Shown here: in pieces, positions 53,426-60,890 of the stretch
Layout of the letters: the number at the start of each line of letters is the position of its first letter
How positions within the stretch are numbered: position 1 is the first letter of the stretch
Translations under genes and position numbers: made by a program
Notes under the pieces: model-generated
Told to the model about the DNA's origin: nothing
The model's input: only the letters and a program-made list of their open reading frames with translations
Database searches by the model: none
Origin: Bryobacteraceae bacterium
GTDB lineage: Bacteria; Acidobacteriota; Terriglobia; Bryobacterales; Bryobacteraceae
Direction of reading: 5' to 3'
NCBI GenBank assembly: GCA_030041495.1
Contig: JASHNT010000107.1
Span: 1-64,000 of the forward strand
Length of the DNA stretch: 64,000 nucleotides

Positions 53426-54343
53426 ATGAATCGTAATGGGATTGTGTGTGCATTGGCGGCCGTAGGCGCTTTTGCGGTTATCGCAGTCACCGCGCGTGGT
53501 CAAGCTCAAACCGATTACAGCAAGGTCCAAATCAAGACCACCAAGCTCAGCGGCAACTTCTATACTCTCGAAGGCTCGGGCGGCACCATCGGCGCGCTCG
53601 TGGGGCCCGACGGAGTCTTCATGGTGGATGGCGAATTCGCTCCCCTCACGGAAAAGATCCTGGCCGCGATCCGGCAGATCTCCAATACTCCGCCGCGCTT
53701 CATGATCAACACTCACGTCCACGGTGATCACACCGGCGGCAACGCGAATTTCGCCAAGGCGGGCGTGACCATCCTGGCGCGGCCTGAGCTGCGCGAGCGC
53801 CTCATGCATCCGGCGCCGGGAGCCAACGGCGCTCCCGGGACTCCGGCGCCCGCCGCCGCTCTGCCCGTCATCACCTATGACGCGCCCATCGCCTTCCACA
53901 TGAACGGCGAGGAAATCGACGCCATCCCCGTTCCGCGCGCCCACACCGACGGCGACACCATGGTCCACTTCGTCAATGCCGACGTGATCATGACCGGCGA
54001 TTTCTACCGCTCGATCCAATATCCGAATATCGACCGCACTAATGGCGGCTCGCTCAAAGGAATGCTGGCCGGCTTGATTGAAGTGATCGCGATGGCCGGC
54101 CCTAACACCAAGATCGTTCCTGGCCACGGCCCGGTGGTCGACCGTAACGCAGTGGCCGCGCATCGTGACATGATTCTGGTGCTGCGCGATCGCGTCGCCG
54201 AGCAGATCAAGCAAGGTAAGACGCAGGAGCAGGTAATCGCTGCCAAGCTGACTTCGGATTACGATTCCAAAGTCGCCGAGGCCGGCACCACCGGGGATCG
54301 CTTCATCGGGCAGCTTTATCAGGAGCTGAAAGCTGCTCAGTAA
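53426..54343 (+). CDS. Exported metallo-beta-lactamase-fold hydrolase
   Basis: 305 residues, signal peptide 1-26 (ending ARGQAQ). The metal motif is HVHGDH (97-102). Further ligands are suggested by the His in RAHTDGDTMVHF, the Asp in MTGDFY and the His in PGHGP. The long Pro/Ala loop (PGANGAPGTPAPAAA) before the fourth motif is typical of exported quinoprotein-relay/SoxH-like or B3-like members. Hydrolysis of esters, lactams or phosphates cannot be told apart. It is not obviously linked to the cluster that follows on the other strand. Confidence 0.83.
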   Translation: MNRNGIVCALAAVGAFAVIAVTARGQAQTDYSKVQIKTTKLSGNFYTLEGSGGTIGALVGPDGVFMVDGEFAPLTEKILAAIRQISNTPPRFMINTHVHGDHTGGNANFAKAGVTILARPELRERLMHPAPGANGAPGTPAPAAALPVITYDAPIAFHMNGEEIDAIPVPRAHTDGDTMVHFVNADVIMTGDFYRSIQYPNIDRTNGGSLKGMLAGLIEVIAMAGPNTKIVPGHGPVVDRNAVAAHRDMILVLRDRVAEQIKQGKTQEQVIAAKLTSDYDSKVAEAGTTGDRFIGQLYQELKAAQ

Positions 54344-54346
54344 GCC

Positions 54347-55600
54347 CTAACGCGGATCCGTGATTCTTCCGGCTAGCACCGAAGCGGCCACGGTGTCCGC
54401 CGACGCCAGATACACGCGCGCCTTGGGGTGCCCATTGCGTCCCGGAAAGTTGCGAGCCTGATTCGAGATCATGGCCTGCTCCTCGCTCATCGCGCCCATG
54501 TTGACGGCCTGATTGGAGCCAGCGCTGGGCGGGAAAAGGATCGCTCCGGCTTCAATCAGCGCTTCCACCAACCCCTCGCGCAAAGCCGCCAGCAAAATGC
54601 CGCGCGTGGCCGGCACAATCTGCAGCCGAACGCTGGGATGGACTTTCTTCCCGCGCAGCCGCGCCGCGGCGGTGCGGATGTCGCACAAACGTCCGCCGGT
54701 GCTCCCGCCGATTTCGGCCAACTGAATCTCGATTCCGGCTGCTTCACCAATGGGTCTCACGTTGCCGATGGTCGGAGGGCAGGCGACTTGCGGCTCGAGC
54801 TTGCTGACGTCGATATCGGCCACGCGCTCGTATTTGACGCCCACGTCGTTGGTGAACATCTCAAAGTCGCGCGTGCCGGCGTGCGCCAGCGCAAACTCGC
54901 GAGTCTTCTCGTCTGGATTGATGAAGCCGGCTTTCGCGCCCAGGTCGATCGCCATCAACGGAAACAGCAAACGGTCCTCCATCGAGAGGTCCCCGATGAA
55001 CGGTCCGGCGTATTCGACGGCTTGGTACACCGCGCCGTCCTCGCCGAGAAAGCCTTCCAGATACTGCGCGACATCCCGGGGCGTGACGCCGCACTGCAGT
55101 TCGCCGTGCAAGTGAATTTGAACTGTCTGCGGAACCTTGAACCAGCACTTGCCGTGCGCGTATCCCAGCGCCGCCATCGAATTGTTGCCCACGCCCGTCG
55201 AGAAGACTCCCAGCGCTCCGTAAACGGTCGTGTGGGAATCGCATCCGATGACGACCCGACCCGGAGCCCACAGGCGGTTTTCGATGATCACGTGGTGCAA
55301 GCTGCCGGATCCGGAATCAAACACATTTCTGATTCCGTGTTTCGCGGCAAACCCGCGGGCTTCCGTCAGCACTTCCGCGTCCCGTTGCGACGGAGGTGAA
55401 AAGGTGTGATCGAAAACGAAGGCGATGCGATCCGGATCGAAAATTTTTCCTCCGCCCATCTCCTGCTCAAAAACCTTCGCCACCAGATTCGAGCTCAAGT
55501 CGTGCAGAACCATCCGGTCGACGTTGGCGATCACGACATCGCCCGGCTCGACTTGTTTCCTGCCGCTGGCGTTGGCGAGGATTTTTTCGATCATGTTCAT
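54347..55600 (-). CDS. LeuC-like aconitase-superfamily large subunit lacking all three Fe-S cysteines
   Basis: 417 residues from ATG 55600, which overlaps the upstream stop (ATGA). It has the full three-domain LeuC fold, with GCDSHTTVYGALGVFSTGVGN, VEYAGPFIGDLSMEDRLLFPLMAIDLGAKAGFI and QVACPPTIGNV. The cluster-binding motifs are lost: GSC-T-N-G-R is IGGSTGGR (Ser300), and GCGAC is PSAGSN (Ala360, Asn363). The nearby intact paralogue (60891-62147) keeps Cys at all three positions. So this protein cannot hold a normal [4Fe-4S] cluster. It is the last gene of the operon and presumably pairs with the LeuD-like protein. Function unknown. Confidence 0.8.
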   Translation of the reverse strand: MNMIEKILANASGRKQVEPGDVVIANVDRMVLHDLSSNLVAKVFEQEMGGGKIFDPDRIAFVFDHTFSPPSQRDAEVLTEARGFAAKHGIRNVFDSGSGSLHHVIIENRLWAPGRVVIGCDSHTTVYGALGVFSTGVGNNSMAALGYAHGKCWFKVPQTVQIHLHGELQCGVTPRDVAQYLEGFLGEDGAVYQAVEYAGPFIGDLSMEDRLLFPLMAIDLGAKAGFINPDEKTREFALAHAGTRDFEMFTNDVGVKYERVADIDVSKLEPQVACPPTIGNVRPIGEAAGIEIQLAEIGGSTGGRLCDIRTAAARLRGKKVHPSVRLQIVPATRGILLAALREGLVEALIEAGAILFPPSAGSNQAVNMGAMSEEQAMISNQARNFPGRNGHPKARVYLASADTVAASVLAGRITDPR

Positions 55601-56433
55601 AGCAGGCTGCTTCCCGAACACGTGTCGCCGTAATATAAACCACGATGTTCCACGTGCAACGCGTAGATCGTGCCGGTTCCAGCTTCGTACGGCTGCGGAC
55701 CGGCGAGATTTTCGCGGAAGCCGCCGCCGTTTGTAACCGCGGCTTCAAAACGTTCGCGCAACTCGGCGATCTCCTCCGCTGGCCCGTGCGCCCGCGTCAC
55801 TTTCACCCAGTTCCCGCAGTACTCAAGCGCGAGCCCAACCGAATACGCGCGGTCCTCGCGGTGCTGGACGCGCAGGATTAGATCTTCCGCGCCGGCTCGT
55901 CGCAGCTTCCGTTCCAGATCACCGATTGCATCTGTCAACTCCACGCTTCGGGCCAATGCGAGCGCTTTGCGGCGCATCGCCAATTCAGCTTCATCCGGTT
56001 CGATGATTCCCGCCGAGGGAACGTCCACGATTTCGAGCCCGGGCAATCCGGAATAAATTTCGACCGGCAGCTTCGGCAAGTCTAGGACGCCGAGCTTCGA
56101 CCAACCGCGCTCCGCGCACAATTGTTCGAGCGAAGCCGTCAGCTTTGACGCCGGCCGGATGTCTTCCAAAATCGTCACCGACTTGATCCACGGATACACG
56201 CGCGGCGAAAGACCGCACAGCAGGACGGGCACGCCTTCGTGCGGAATCGCAATCAGAGACCGATTCCAGTACGGCATGAAGTTGGTCAGGAAGCGGCCCT
56301 GGTTGGATCGCCAGACGTCGGAATAAACCAGCAGTGCGGGGAGATCGCGCGCGGCCAGTGCTGCCTGCACGCGATCCAGGCGGAAGCGGAAAGCTTCGAG
56401 CGGCGTTTGACGCGCGATCAGTCCGCGCTTCAT
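55597..56433 (-). CDS. M24/creatinase-like protein without metal-site motifs
   Basis: 278 residues. The first 130 resemble a creatinase/prolidase N-terminal domain (RLDRVQAALAARDLPALLVYSDVWRSNQGRFLTNFMPYWNRS). The remainder resembles part of a pita-bread fold (LAMRRKALALARSVELTDAIGDLERKLRRAGAEDLIL) but has none of the D-D-H-E-E metal ligands and is shorter than complete M24 enzymes (about 350-400 residues). The start ATG overlaps the upstream M24 stop (ATGA). It may form a hetero-oligomer with that protein. Assignment to the family is moderate. Confidence 0.6.
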   Translation of the reverse strand: MKRGLIARQTPLEAFRFRLDRVQAALAARDLPALLVYSDVWRSNQGRFLTNFMPYWNRSLIAIPHEGVPVLLCGLSPRVYPWIKSVTILEDIRPASKLTASLEQLCAERGWSKLGVLDLPKLPVEIYSGLPGLEIVDVPSAGIIEPDEAELAMRRKALALARSVELTDAIGDLERKLRRAGAEDLILRVQHREDRAYSVGLALEYCGNWVKVTRAHGPAEEIAELRERFEAAVTNGGGFRENLAGPQPYEAGTGTIYALHVEHRGLYYGDTCSGSSLL

Positions 56434-57473
56434 GCCACGTCCTTCACGAAGAGCTTTCGCTCGGTTTGCGTCAAGCGCTCATTGCCCGTCTTTGTAACCA
56501 GCATCGGATCGCCGAAAACCATGTAGCCGGCCAGCGGCAGATAGGTGTTGGGATGCGCGATGATGACCATGTTTTCCTTCAGCACGTAATCGACGTCTTC
56601 CAAGATGTGCGGCGTCTCATCCGGGAACAGGCCCAGGCAATGGCCGCGCACGCGAGTGTATTTCGAGCCGGTGTAATCGCCGTAGCTATACTTGCGAAAC
56701 ACGTCGTTCTGTGCGCGCGCCACGTCGGAAGCTTTGATTCCCGGCTTGATCAAATCCTGCGCGGCCTGTTGCGCCTCATGAAATATCGCGAAGGATTCCA
56801 GTTGGCCTGCCGAAGGCGGGCCTAGAACAACGGTCCGGCAGATCTGCGCGTAATAGCCGTTGACGCACGGAGTGAGCTCCGTGATGACCGAATCGCCCTT
56901 TTGAAGCTTGCGATCGGTCGGAGGCTTCATCCCGACCACTTCCGTACCGCCGGAAGCGATCAGCATGAAGTTGTCTTCCGCACCGTTAGATTTCAAGAAG
57001 CCTTCGACTTCGGCAACGAGCTCGTACTCGCGCATTCCCACCGCGGCTGTTTGCACGAAGAATTGGTAGCCGCGATCAGCCAGCGCCGCGGCCTCGCGAA
57101 GGAAACCGACCTCTTCCGCGGTCTTGACGCGTCGCAGTTCTTCTATATCGGCGGTCGCGGAAACGGGCGAGCCGGCAACGAAACGGTTCTCCATCAACTC
57201 GAGCCCCGCGATGGCCAAGGCTTTCGGAAACTCGCCGGTGAATTCGCGCGAGCCGGAAAGCAGATCACGGTCCCAGGGATCGGCGAAAAACACCGTGAGA
57301 TCCCCGGATCGTGTCAGATGTGCCCCCGCATAGGGGCCGCAATAATTCACATTCACAAGGCAGCGGAAGTAGTCTTTGCGCCAGCCGTGGCCGTACAGTA
57401 AAATCGAATCCCATCCGCGCTCGGCCATCAAGTCCATCAACTGGCGGCGGCGATGTTCATTGACTATGCTCAC
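56430..57473 (-). CDS. M24-family creatinase/prolidase-like hydrolase with altered metal site
   Basis: 347 residues from GTG 57473, which overlaps the upstream stop (GTGA). The creatinase-type N-domain (YGHGWRKDYFRCLVNVNYC) and pita-bread C-domain are recognisable. Comparing with the M24 ligand motifs: D-x-G becomes ITELTP, S-D-x-T-R-T becomes AQICRT (Asp to Gln), G-H-G becomes RGHCLGL (His kept), E-P-G becomes AHPNTY (Glu to His) and the last Glu becomes Lys (VTKTGN). So four of five ligands differ. Creatinase is a known metal-independent member. The substrate may be a small C-N compound. Confidence 0.7.
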   Translation of the reverse strand: MSIVNEHRRRQLMDLMAERGWDSILLYGHGWRKDYFRCLVNVNYCGPYAGAHLTRSGDLTVFFADPWDRDLLSGSREFTGEFPKALAIAGLELMENRFVAGSPVSATADIEELRRVKTAEEVGFLREAAALADRGYQFFVQTAAVGMREYELVAEVEGFLKSNGAEDNFMLIASGGTEVVGMKPPTDRKLQKGDSVITELTPCVNGYYAQICRTVVLGPPSAGQLESFAIFHEAQQAAQDLIKPGIKASDVARAQNDVFRKYSYGDYTGSKYTRVRGHCLGLFPDETPHILEDVDYVLKENMVIIAHPNTYLPLAGYMVFGDPMLVTKTGNERLTQTERKLFVKDVA

Positions 57474-58549
57474 GGCGACACCGACTCCAGGAACCACTCG
57501 GTCGGCAGTTCGCGGCCGAGTCCCATCGCGCGGGCACGTTTCACCACCGCGGCTCCGACGGCGGCGAACTGCGTTCCCGCGCCGGTGTTGTTATTGAAGC
57601 AGGTGATCTGATCGGCGCTTACGCGGCCTTTGGCTTTGCCCGCAACCAGATCTTGCAGCTCGCCGATGTCTTCCCAGCGCTTGATGCCCTTCTGCGCCAC
57701 TTCCCACACGTCGGGGGATTGATCGTTCCTGGCGACCTCTTTCGAGTGCACAAAGTAGATGTCGGCGCGGCGGATGCATTCATCGTCGATCTCGCGGCGC
57801 TTGTTGCTCGCGTCGGAGCCGCCGATCGAGGCCACATACATCCCCTTTTCGACCCAATGGCCGTCGAAGACCGGGTCCCAAGCGGCGGTGGCGGCTTGAA
57901 TGAAGTCGCTACTCACGGCGCACTCCCTCGGAGTGCCCACGGCCCGTACATTGTCCCGGCCGAGCTTGCGGCTCATCTCCTTGCAGAACATTTTGCAGTG
58001 TTCCTGATTCGGGCTGTAGACCTTGATCTCGTCGAATCGATACTGTGCGGCCAGAAACTCCAGATGCGCGCTGGCCTGCCATCCGCTGCCGAACAATCCC
58101 AGTGTGCGAGGCTTCTCTGGAGCCAGATACTTCGCCCCCACCGCGCTCATGGCGGCTACGCGGACTTTCTGGATCACTCCGTCCGGCATGATCGCGACTG
58201 GCTCGATTTTCTCGACATCGAAAAGAATCACCAGACCGCAATAAGTATTGCCCGTGGCCACCGGCAGAATCCGGCGGCGCTTAACGCCAGCAGTATAGGA
58301 GAATCCGGCCATGTCCGAAGTCAGGCGCAGAGCCCACATTCCGCAGTCGAGGCTCCCGCCCTCTTGCGTCTTCATGCGGTAGTGAAAGCCGGGGTGTTGT
58401 TTCGATTCCGCCGGCAAATAAACTTGCGAGCGAGGCCGGTTCAGAGCCTTCCCTTCGGCCAGCTCACGATAGATGCTCTCCGTCGCCGCGATGGCTTCCT
58501 GCGGCAGCAGGGCTTTCTCGACTTCTTCATTATTGAGCAGCAGAGTCAT
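57470..58549 (-). CDS. Ornithine cyclodeaminase / mu-crystallin family protein
   Basis: 359 residues. The family pattern is clear: N-terminal RPRSQVYLP, HYRMKTQEGG, then the Rossmann NAD(P)-binding region DGVIQKVRVAAMSAVGAKYLAPEKPRTLGLFGSGWQASAHLEFLAAQ, VKVYSPN-type strand and CAVSSDFIQAATAAWDPV. Members include ornithine cyclodeaminase, ketimine reductase, alanine dehydrogenase and EutC-type proteins. Both its ends overlap neighbours (ATGA, GTGA), so it is a core operon member. It may reduce or deaminate an amino-acid-like or cyclic imine substrate. Confidence 0.88.
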   Translation of the reverse strand: MTLLLNNEEVEKALLPQEAIAATESIYRELAEGKALNRPRSQVYLPAESKQHPGFHYRMKTQEGGSLDCGMWALRLTSDMAGFSYTAGVKRRRILPVATGNTYCGLVILFDVEKIEPVAIMPDGVIQKVRVAAMSAVGAKYLAPEKPRTLGLFGSGWQASAHLEFLAAQYRFDEIKVYSPNQEHCKMFCKEMSRKLGRDNVRAVGTPRECAVSSDFIQAATAAWDPVFDGHWVEKGMYVASIGGSDASNKRREIDDECIRRADIYFVHSKEVARNDQSPDVWEVAQKGIKRWEDIGELQDLVAGKAKGRVSADQITCFNNNTGAGTQFAAVGAAVVKRARAMGLGRELPTEWFLESVSP

Positions 58550-59058
58550 TGCCCGAGCCAGCTCCTGCCGGCTTCCGATTTCAGTAGCGGAATCAATCCA
58601 CCCGCGCGCAGCATGTCGAGCAGGATGCCTCCGGGCGGAGTTCCTTGAATCGACGCGCCGGTGGTAAGGTTCTCCACCAGCCCGCGCTCGACATCCACGC
58701 GCAGGCGGTGACCGGTCTCGACGAAATCATGGATGCCGCGGACTTCAAGAATCGGCAAGCCGATTTCCGGCCCGTTGCGGTAAAACGTGCGCGAAAAGAA
58801 TTCGGCCAGCACCGCACCAACTCCAGTGGCCTTGATCGCCTTGGGCGCGATAGCGCGACCGGAGGAGCATCCGAAGTTGCGCCCGGCTACGATGATGTCG
58901 CCTTTTTGTACGTTCTTCGGGAAGTCAGGATTGGCGTTTTCGAGAACGTGCTTGACCATCTCAGGCATGCCGCGCATCACCAGATGCGTGGGCGTGATCA
59001 TGTCGGTGGGGATATTATGACCGAACTTCCAGCAGTTGCCTTCCAGAATCAGATTCAC
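58546..59058 (-). CDS. LeuD-like aconitase-superfamily small subunit
   Basis: 170 residues from GTG 59058, chosen because the swivelling domain begins at once (LILEGNCWKFGHNIPTDMITP) and no later start keeps it. The MFS gene end overlaps by 44 nt. The signature is GRNFGCSSGRAIAPKAIKATGVGAVLAEFFSRTFYRNGPEIGLPI. The specificity loop (THLVM after the TDMITP segment) does not match the YLRT-type loop of isopropylmalate isomerases, so the substrate probably differs. Its LeuC-like partner is encoded five genes away at the operon end. Confidence 0.82.
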   Translation of the reverse strand: MNLILEGNCWKFGHNIPTDMITPTHLVMRGMPEMVKHVLENANPDFPKNVQKGDIIVAGRNFGCSSGRAIAPKAIKATGVGAVLAEFFSRTFYRNGPEIGLPILEVRGIHDFVETGHRLRVDVERGLVENLTTGASIQGTPPGGILLDMLRAGGLIPLLKSEAGRSWLGQ

Positions 59059-60238
59059 GGGTTTTGCGCCCCACGGCGAGGAACAGAGCGAATGCCAGAA
59101 CGCAGGATAGCAGGTCCACGGTGAACGCCGTCGAATAGCGATGAGTGGAATCGTAGATTGCGCCCGCCACCACGCCGCCGGAACTCGTGCCCAGTCCGAA
59201 GAACAGCATGAAGAGGCCGAGGATGGTGCCAACGCGCTCAGTTCCGAAATATTCAAACGCGATGATCGAAGGTGCGTTGAAGATGCCGCCGTAGCCGAGG
59301 CCGAAGACCGCCGCAGTGAAGTAGACGGCGGTTGACTTGGGATCGGCTGCGATCAAGCCAGCGCAGCCCAGGATGAGGCAAGAGGTCGCGAGCAGCATGG
59401 AGACGCGGGTTGAAAATCGATCTGCCGCTGCGCCGCCCATCAGTTTGCCGAACGCGCTTGCGCCGAGCAGAGTGCTCAAAGCCTGCGCGGCATCCGGAGG
59501 CTTCACGCCCTGCCCACGCAGATACAAGACCAGGTGCTCCTGGACGCCCATCAGGGTGTGCGCCGCGAAGAACAAGCTAACACCGAAGATCCAAAAGAGA
59601 GGGCTCTTGAGAACGCCGCCTGCGTCGGAGATCGAATGGCGGGCATGACTCGCAGCGGCGCGCGGAGCATCTCTTGGTGCTTGCGGAGCGAGCACCAGCG
59701 TTACAACCAATGGAATCGCCAGGAATGCGCTCAGCGTAAGGAATGCCTGCGAGTAGCCTTGCTGGGCAATCAATTTCGTGGCCAGCTTCGGAAAGATGTA
59801 GCCGCCGAGTCCGACGCCTGCGTTGATCACGCCGACGGCGAGCCCGCGCTGCTTGGTGAACCACGGAGCGATCAGCATCGATGCCGGCACCAATGATGCC
59901 GCGGCGATCCCGATTCCCAGCAGCGTGCAGAACGCATACCACTGGATCTCCGTTTGCGTGGTGGACATCAGAGCCATCGCCGCAGCGCAGGTGACGCATC
60001 CGCCCAGGATCACGGCCTTCGGAGAATACTTGTCAGCGAGCCAGCCGATTAGCGGCCCCAGTACTCCGATCAGTAGCAGGACGACCGATCCTCCGCCCGC
60101 TGCTGCGGCGTGCGACCATCCGAACTTTTTCGGGTCGGCAAAGACGGCGTAGAAGACGGGGAGCGAGAATCGCCCCGCGCAGAACGCCACTGCGAGCACG
60201 GTGAAGGAGACGAATAATCCTCTTGCGCGCGGAATCAC
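59015..60238 (-). CDS. MFS transporter (monocarboxylate/oxalate-type)
   Basis: 407 residues from GTG 60238, which overlaps the upstream stop (GTGA). Twelve membrane helices are visible, with the MFS loop motif GWLADKYSPKAVILGG between helices 2 and 3 and GGAAADRFSTRVSMLL between 8 and 9. Helix features such as FGLGYGGIFNAPSIIAFEYFG and GVINAGVGLGGYIFPKLATKLI resemble oxalate:formate/monocarboxylate transporters. It probably imports the operon's substrate, likely an organic anion. A 23-bp repeat covers its start region. Confidence 0.87.
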   Translation of the reverse strand: MIPRARGLFVSFTVLAVAFCAGRFSLPVFYAVFADPKKFGWSHAAAAGGGSVVLLLIGVLGPLIGWLADKYSPKAVILGGCVTCAAAMALMSTTQTEIQWYAFCTLLGIGIAAASLVPASMLIAPWFTKQRGLAVGVINAGVGLGGYIFPKLATKLIAQQGYSQAFLTLSAFLAIPLVVTLVLAPQAPRDAPRAAASHARHSISDAGGVLKSPLFWIFGVSLFFAAHTLMGVQEHLVLYLRGQGVKPPDAAQALSTLLGASAFGKLMGGAAADRFSTRVSMLLATSCLILGCAGLIAADPKSTAVYFTAAVFGLGYGGIFNAPSIIAFEYFGTERVGTILGLFMLFFGLGTSSGGVVAGAIYDSTHRYSTAFTVDLLSCVLAFALFLAVGRKTRESDSGRQLLEVRS

Positions 60239-60256
60239 TGCCGCGATTCTATCGCA
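60234..60256 (-). repeat. 23-bp promoter/start repeat, copy 1 (MFS gene)
   Basis: Reverse-strand TGCGATAGAATCGC-N-GCAGTGAT covers the extended -10 (TGCGATAGAAT), a 7-nt spacer and the GTG start at 60238. It differs from copy 2 (60804-60826) at one base only. It contains the imperfect palindrome GCGAT-TCT-ATCGC (60243-60255). It may act as promoter and operator. Confidence 0.6.
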
Positions 60257-60808
60257 CGCCAGTCTCGTGCTGCTCTGAGCCGAGCGAGGATCTCCTGCTT
60301 CTCCGATGCGAGAATGTCGCTGGTCTCCAGGTCGTACCAACGGGCGGTCAGATATTGGTCTTCAAGGCGGTAGAGGTCCTGGTCAACAAACGAGGAGCCG
60401 TTGCGGACGCCGAAGAGGATGTATCGGTGCATCCCATAATGAGCTTCGTCAGGCACCCACTCAAAATCTGCCGTAACAAAGATTTTGGTGTCTGAAATGG
60501 ACGGCTCATCCCAGAACTCATGCTGGCTTTGGTTCGAGATCGAGACCCGAGAACAGCCGCGCCGGCCGCCCCGGTGCGGTCTCCACAACGTCCGCGTCCG
60601 GATCCCCTCCAAACTTGTCCGCCATCGTGAAGCACTGCCGAGAAGTCCCTTCCAGGCACAGCGTCGCCGGGCCATGGGGCCGTAACCCAGCCGGATCATC
60701 AGTCCCGGGACTCACTACCGTCACATCGCGGCCCATGAACTTCAGAGGCTCTTGCGCGGCGAGGCCCACAGCTAGCACGGCGAACGCGACCAACGCTCTA
60801 GCGATCAC
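60235..60808 (-). pseudogene. Frameshifted small exported protein heading the operon
   Basis: From GTG 60808 the frame reads a signal peptide (IARALVAFAVLAVGLAAQ) and FMGRDVTVVSPGTDDPAGLRPHG...CFTMADKFGGDPDADVVETAPGRPARLFSG, then reaches a stop at 60518. Another frame continues with VSISNQSQHEFWDEPSISDTKIFVTADFEW...YLTARWYDLETSDILASEKQEILARL to a TGA at 60235, overlapping the MFS start. The two coherent halves indicate one gene with a frameshift or deletion near 60560. It could be a sequencing error, a real pseudogene or, less likely, programmed frameshifting. I do not know the family. Confidence 0.6.
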
Positions 60809-60826
60809 TGCGGCGATTCTATCGCA
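60804..60826 (-). repeat. 23-bp promoter/start repeat, copy 2 (operon head)
   Basis: Same sequence as 60234-60256 with one mismatch, placed identically over the GTG start at 60808: extended -10 TGCGATAGAAT, 7-nt spacer, GTG. The palindrome GCGATTCTATCGC is at 60813-60825. Confidence 0.6.
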
Positions 60827-60843
60827 GCCACACGTCCGGATGC

Positions 60844-60849
60844 TATACT
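60844..60849 (+). promoter_or_regulatory. -10-like hexamer of the divergent leuC/leuD pair
   Basis: TATACT (60844-60849) lies 41 nt before ATG 60891, within the 82-bp divergent region shared with the reverse operon. The repeat copy 2 is 18 bp away, so one regulator could control both directions. Confidence 0.4.
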
Positions 60850-60890
60850 CATCGTCGCGTCTTCTCAAAAAGCTGCCAAGTAGGTCCTCC

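Noticed and set aside
52487-54214. Reverse frame of 575 codons across the methyltransferase and MBL-fold genes
   Set aside because: It spans two unrelated forward genes and their intergenic promoter; no domain.
54428-55399. Forward frame opposite the LeuC-like gene
   Set aside because: Shadow frame; the reverse LeuC frame is continuous and coupled to its neighbours.
57653-58648. Forward frame opposite the ornithine-cyclodeaminase-family gene
   Set aside because: Shadow frame with no domain; crosses the LeuD/OCD junction.
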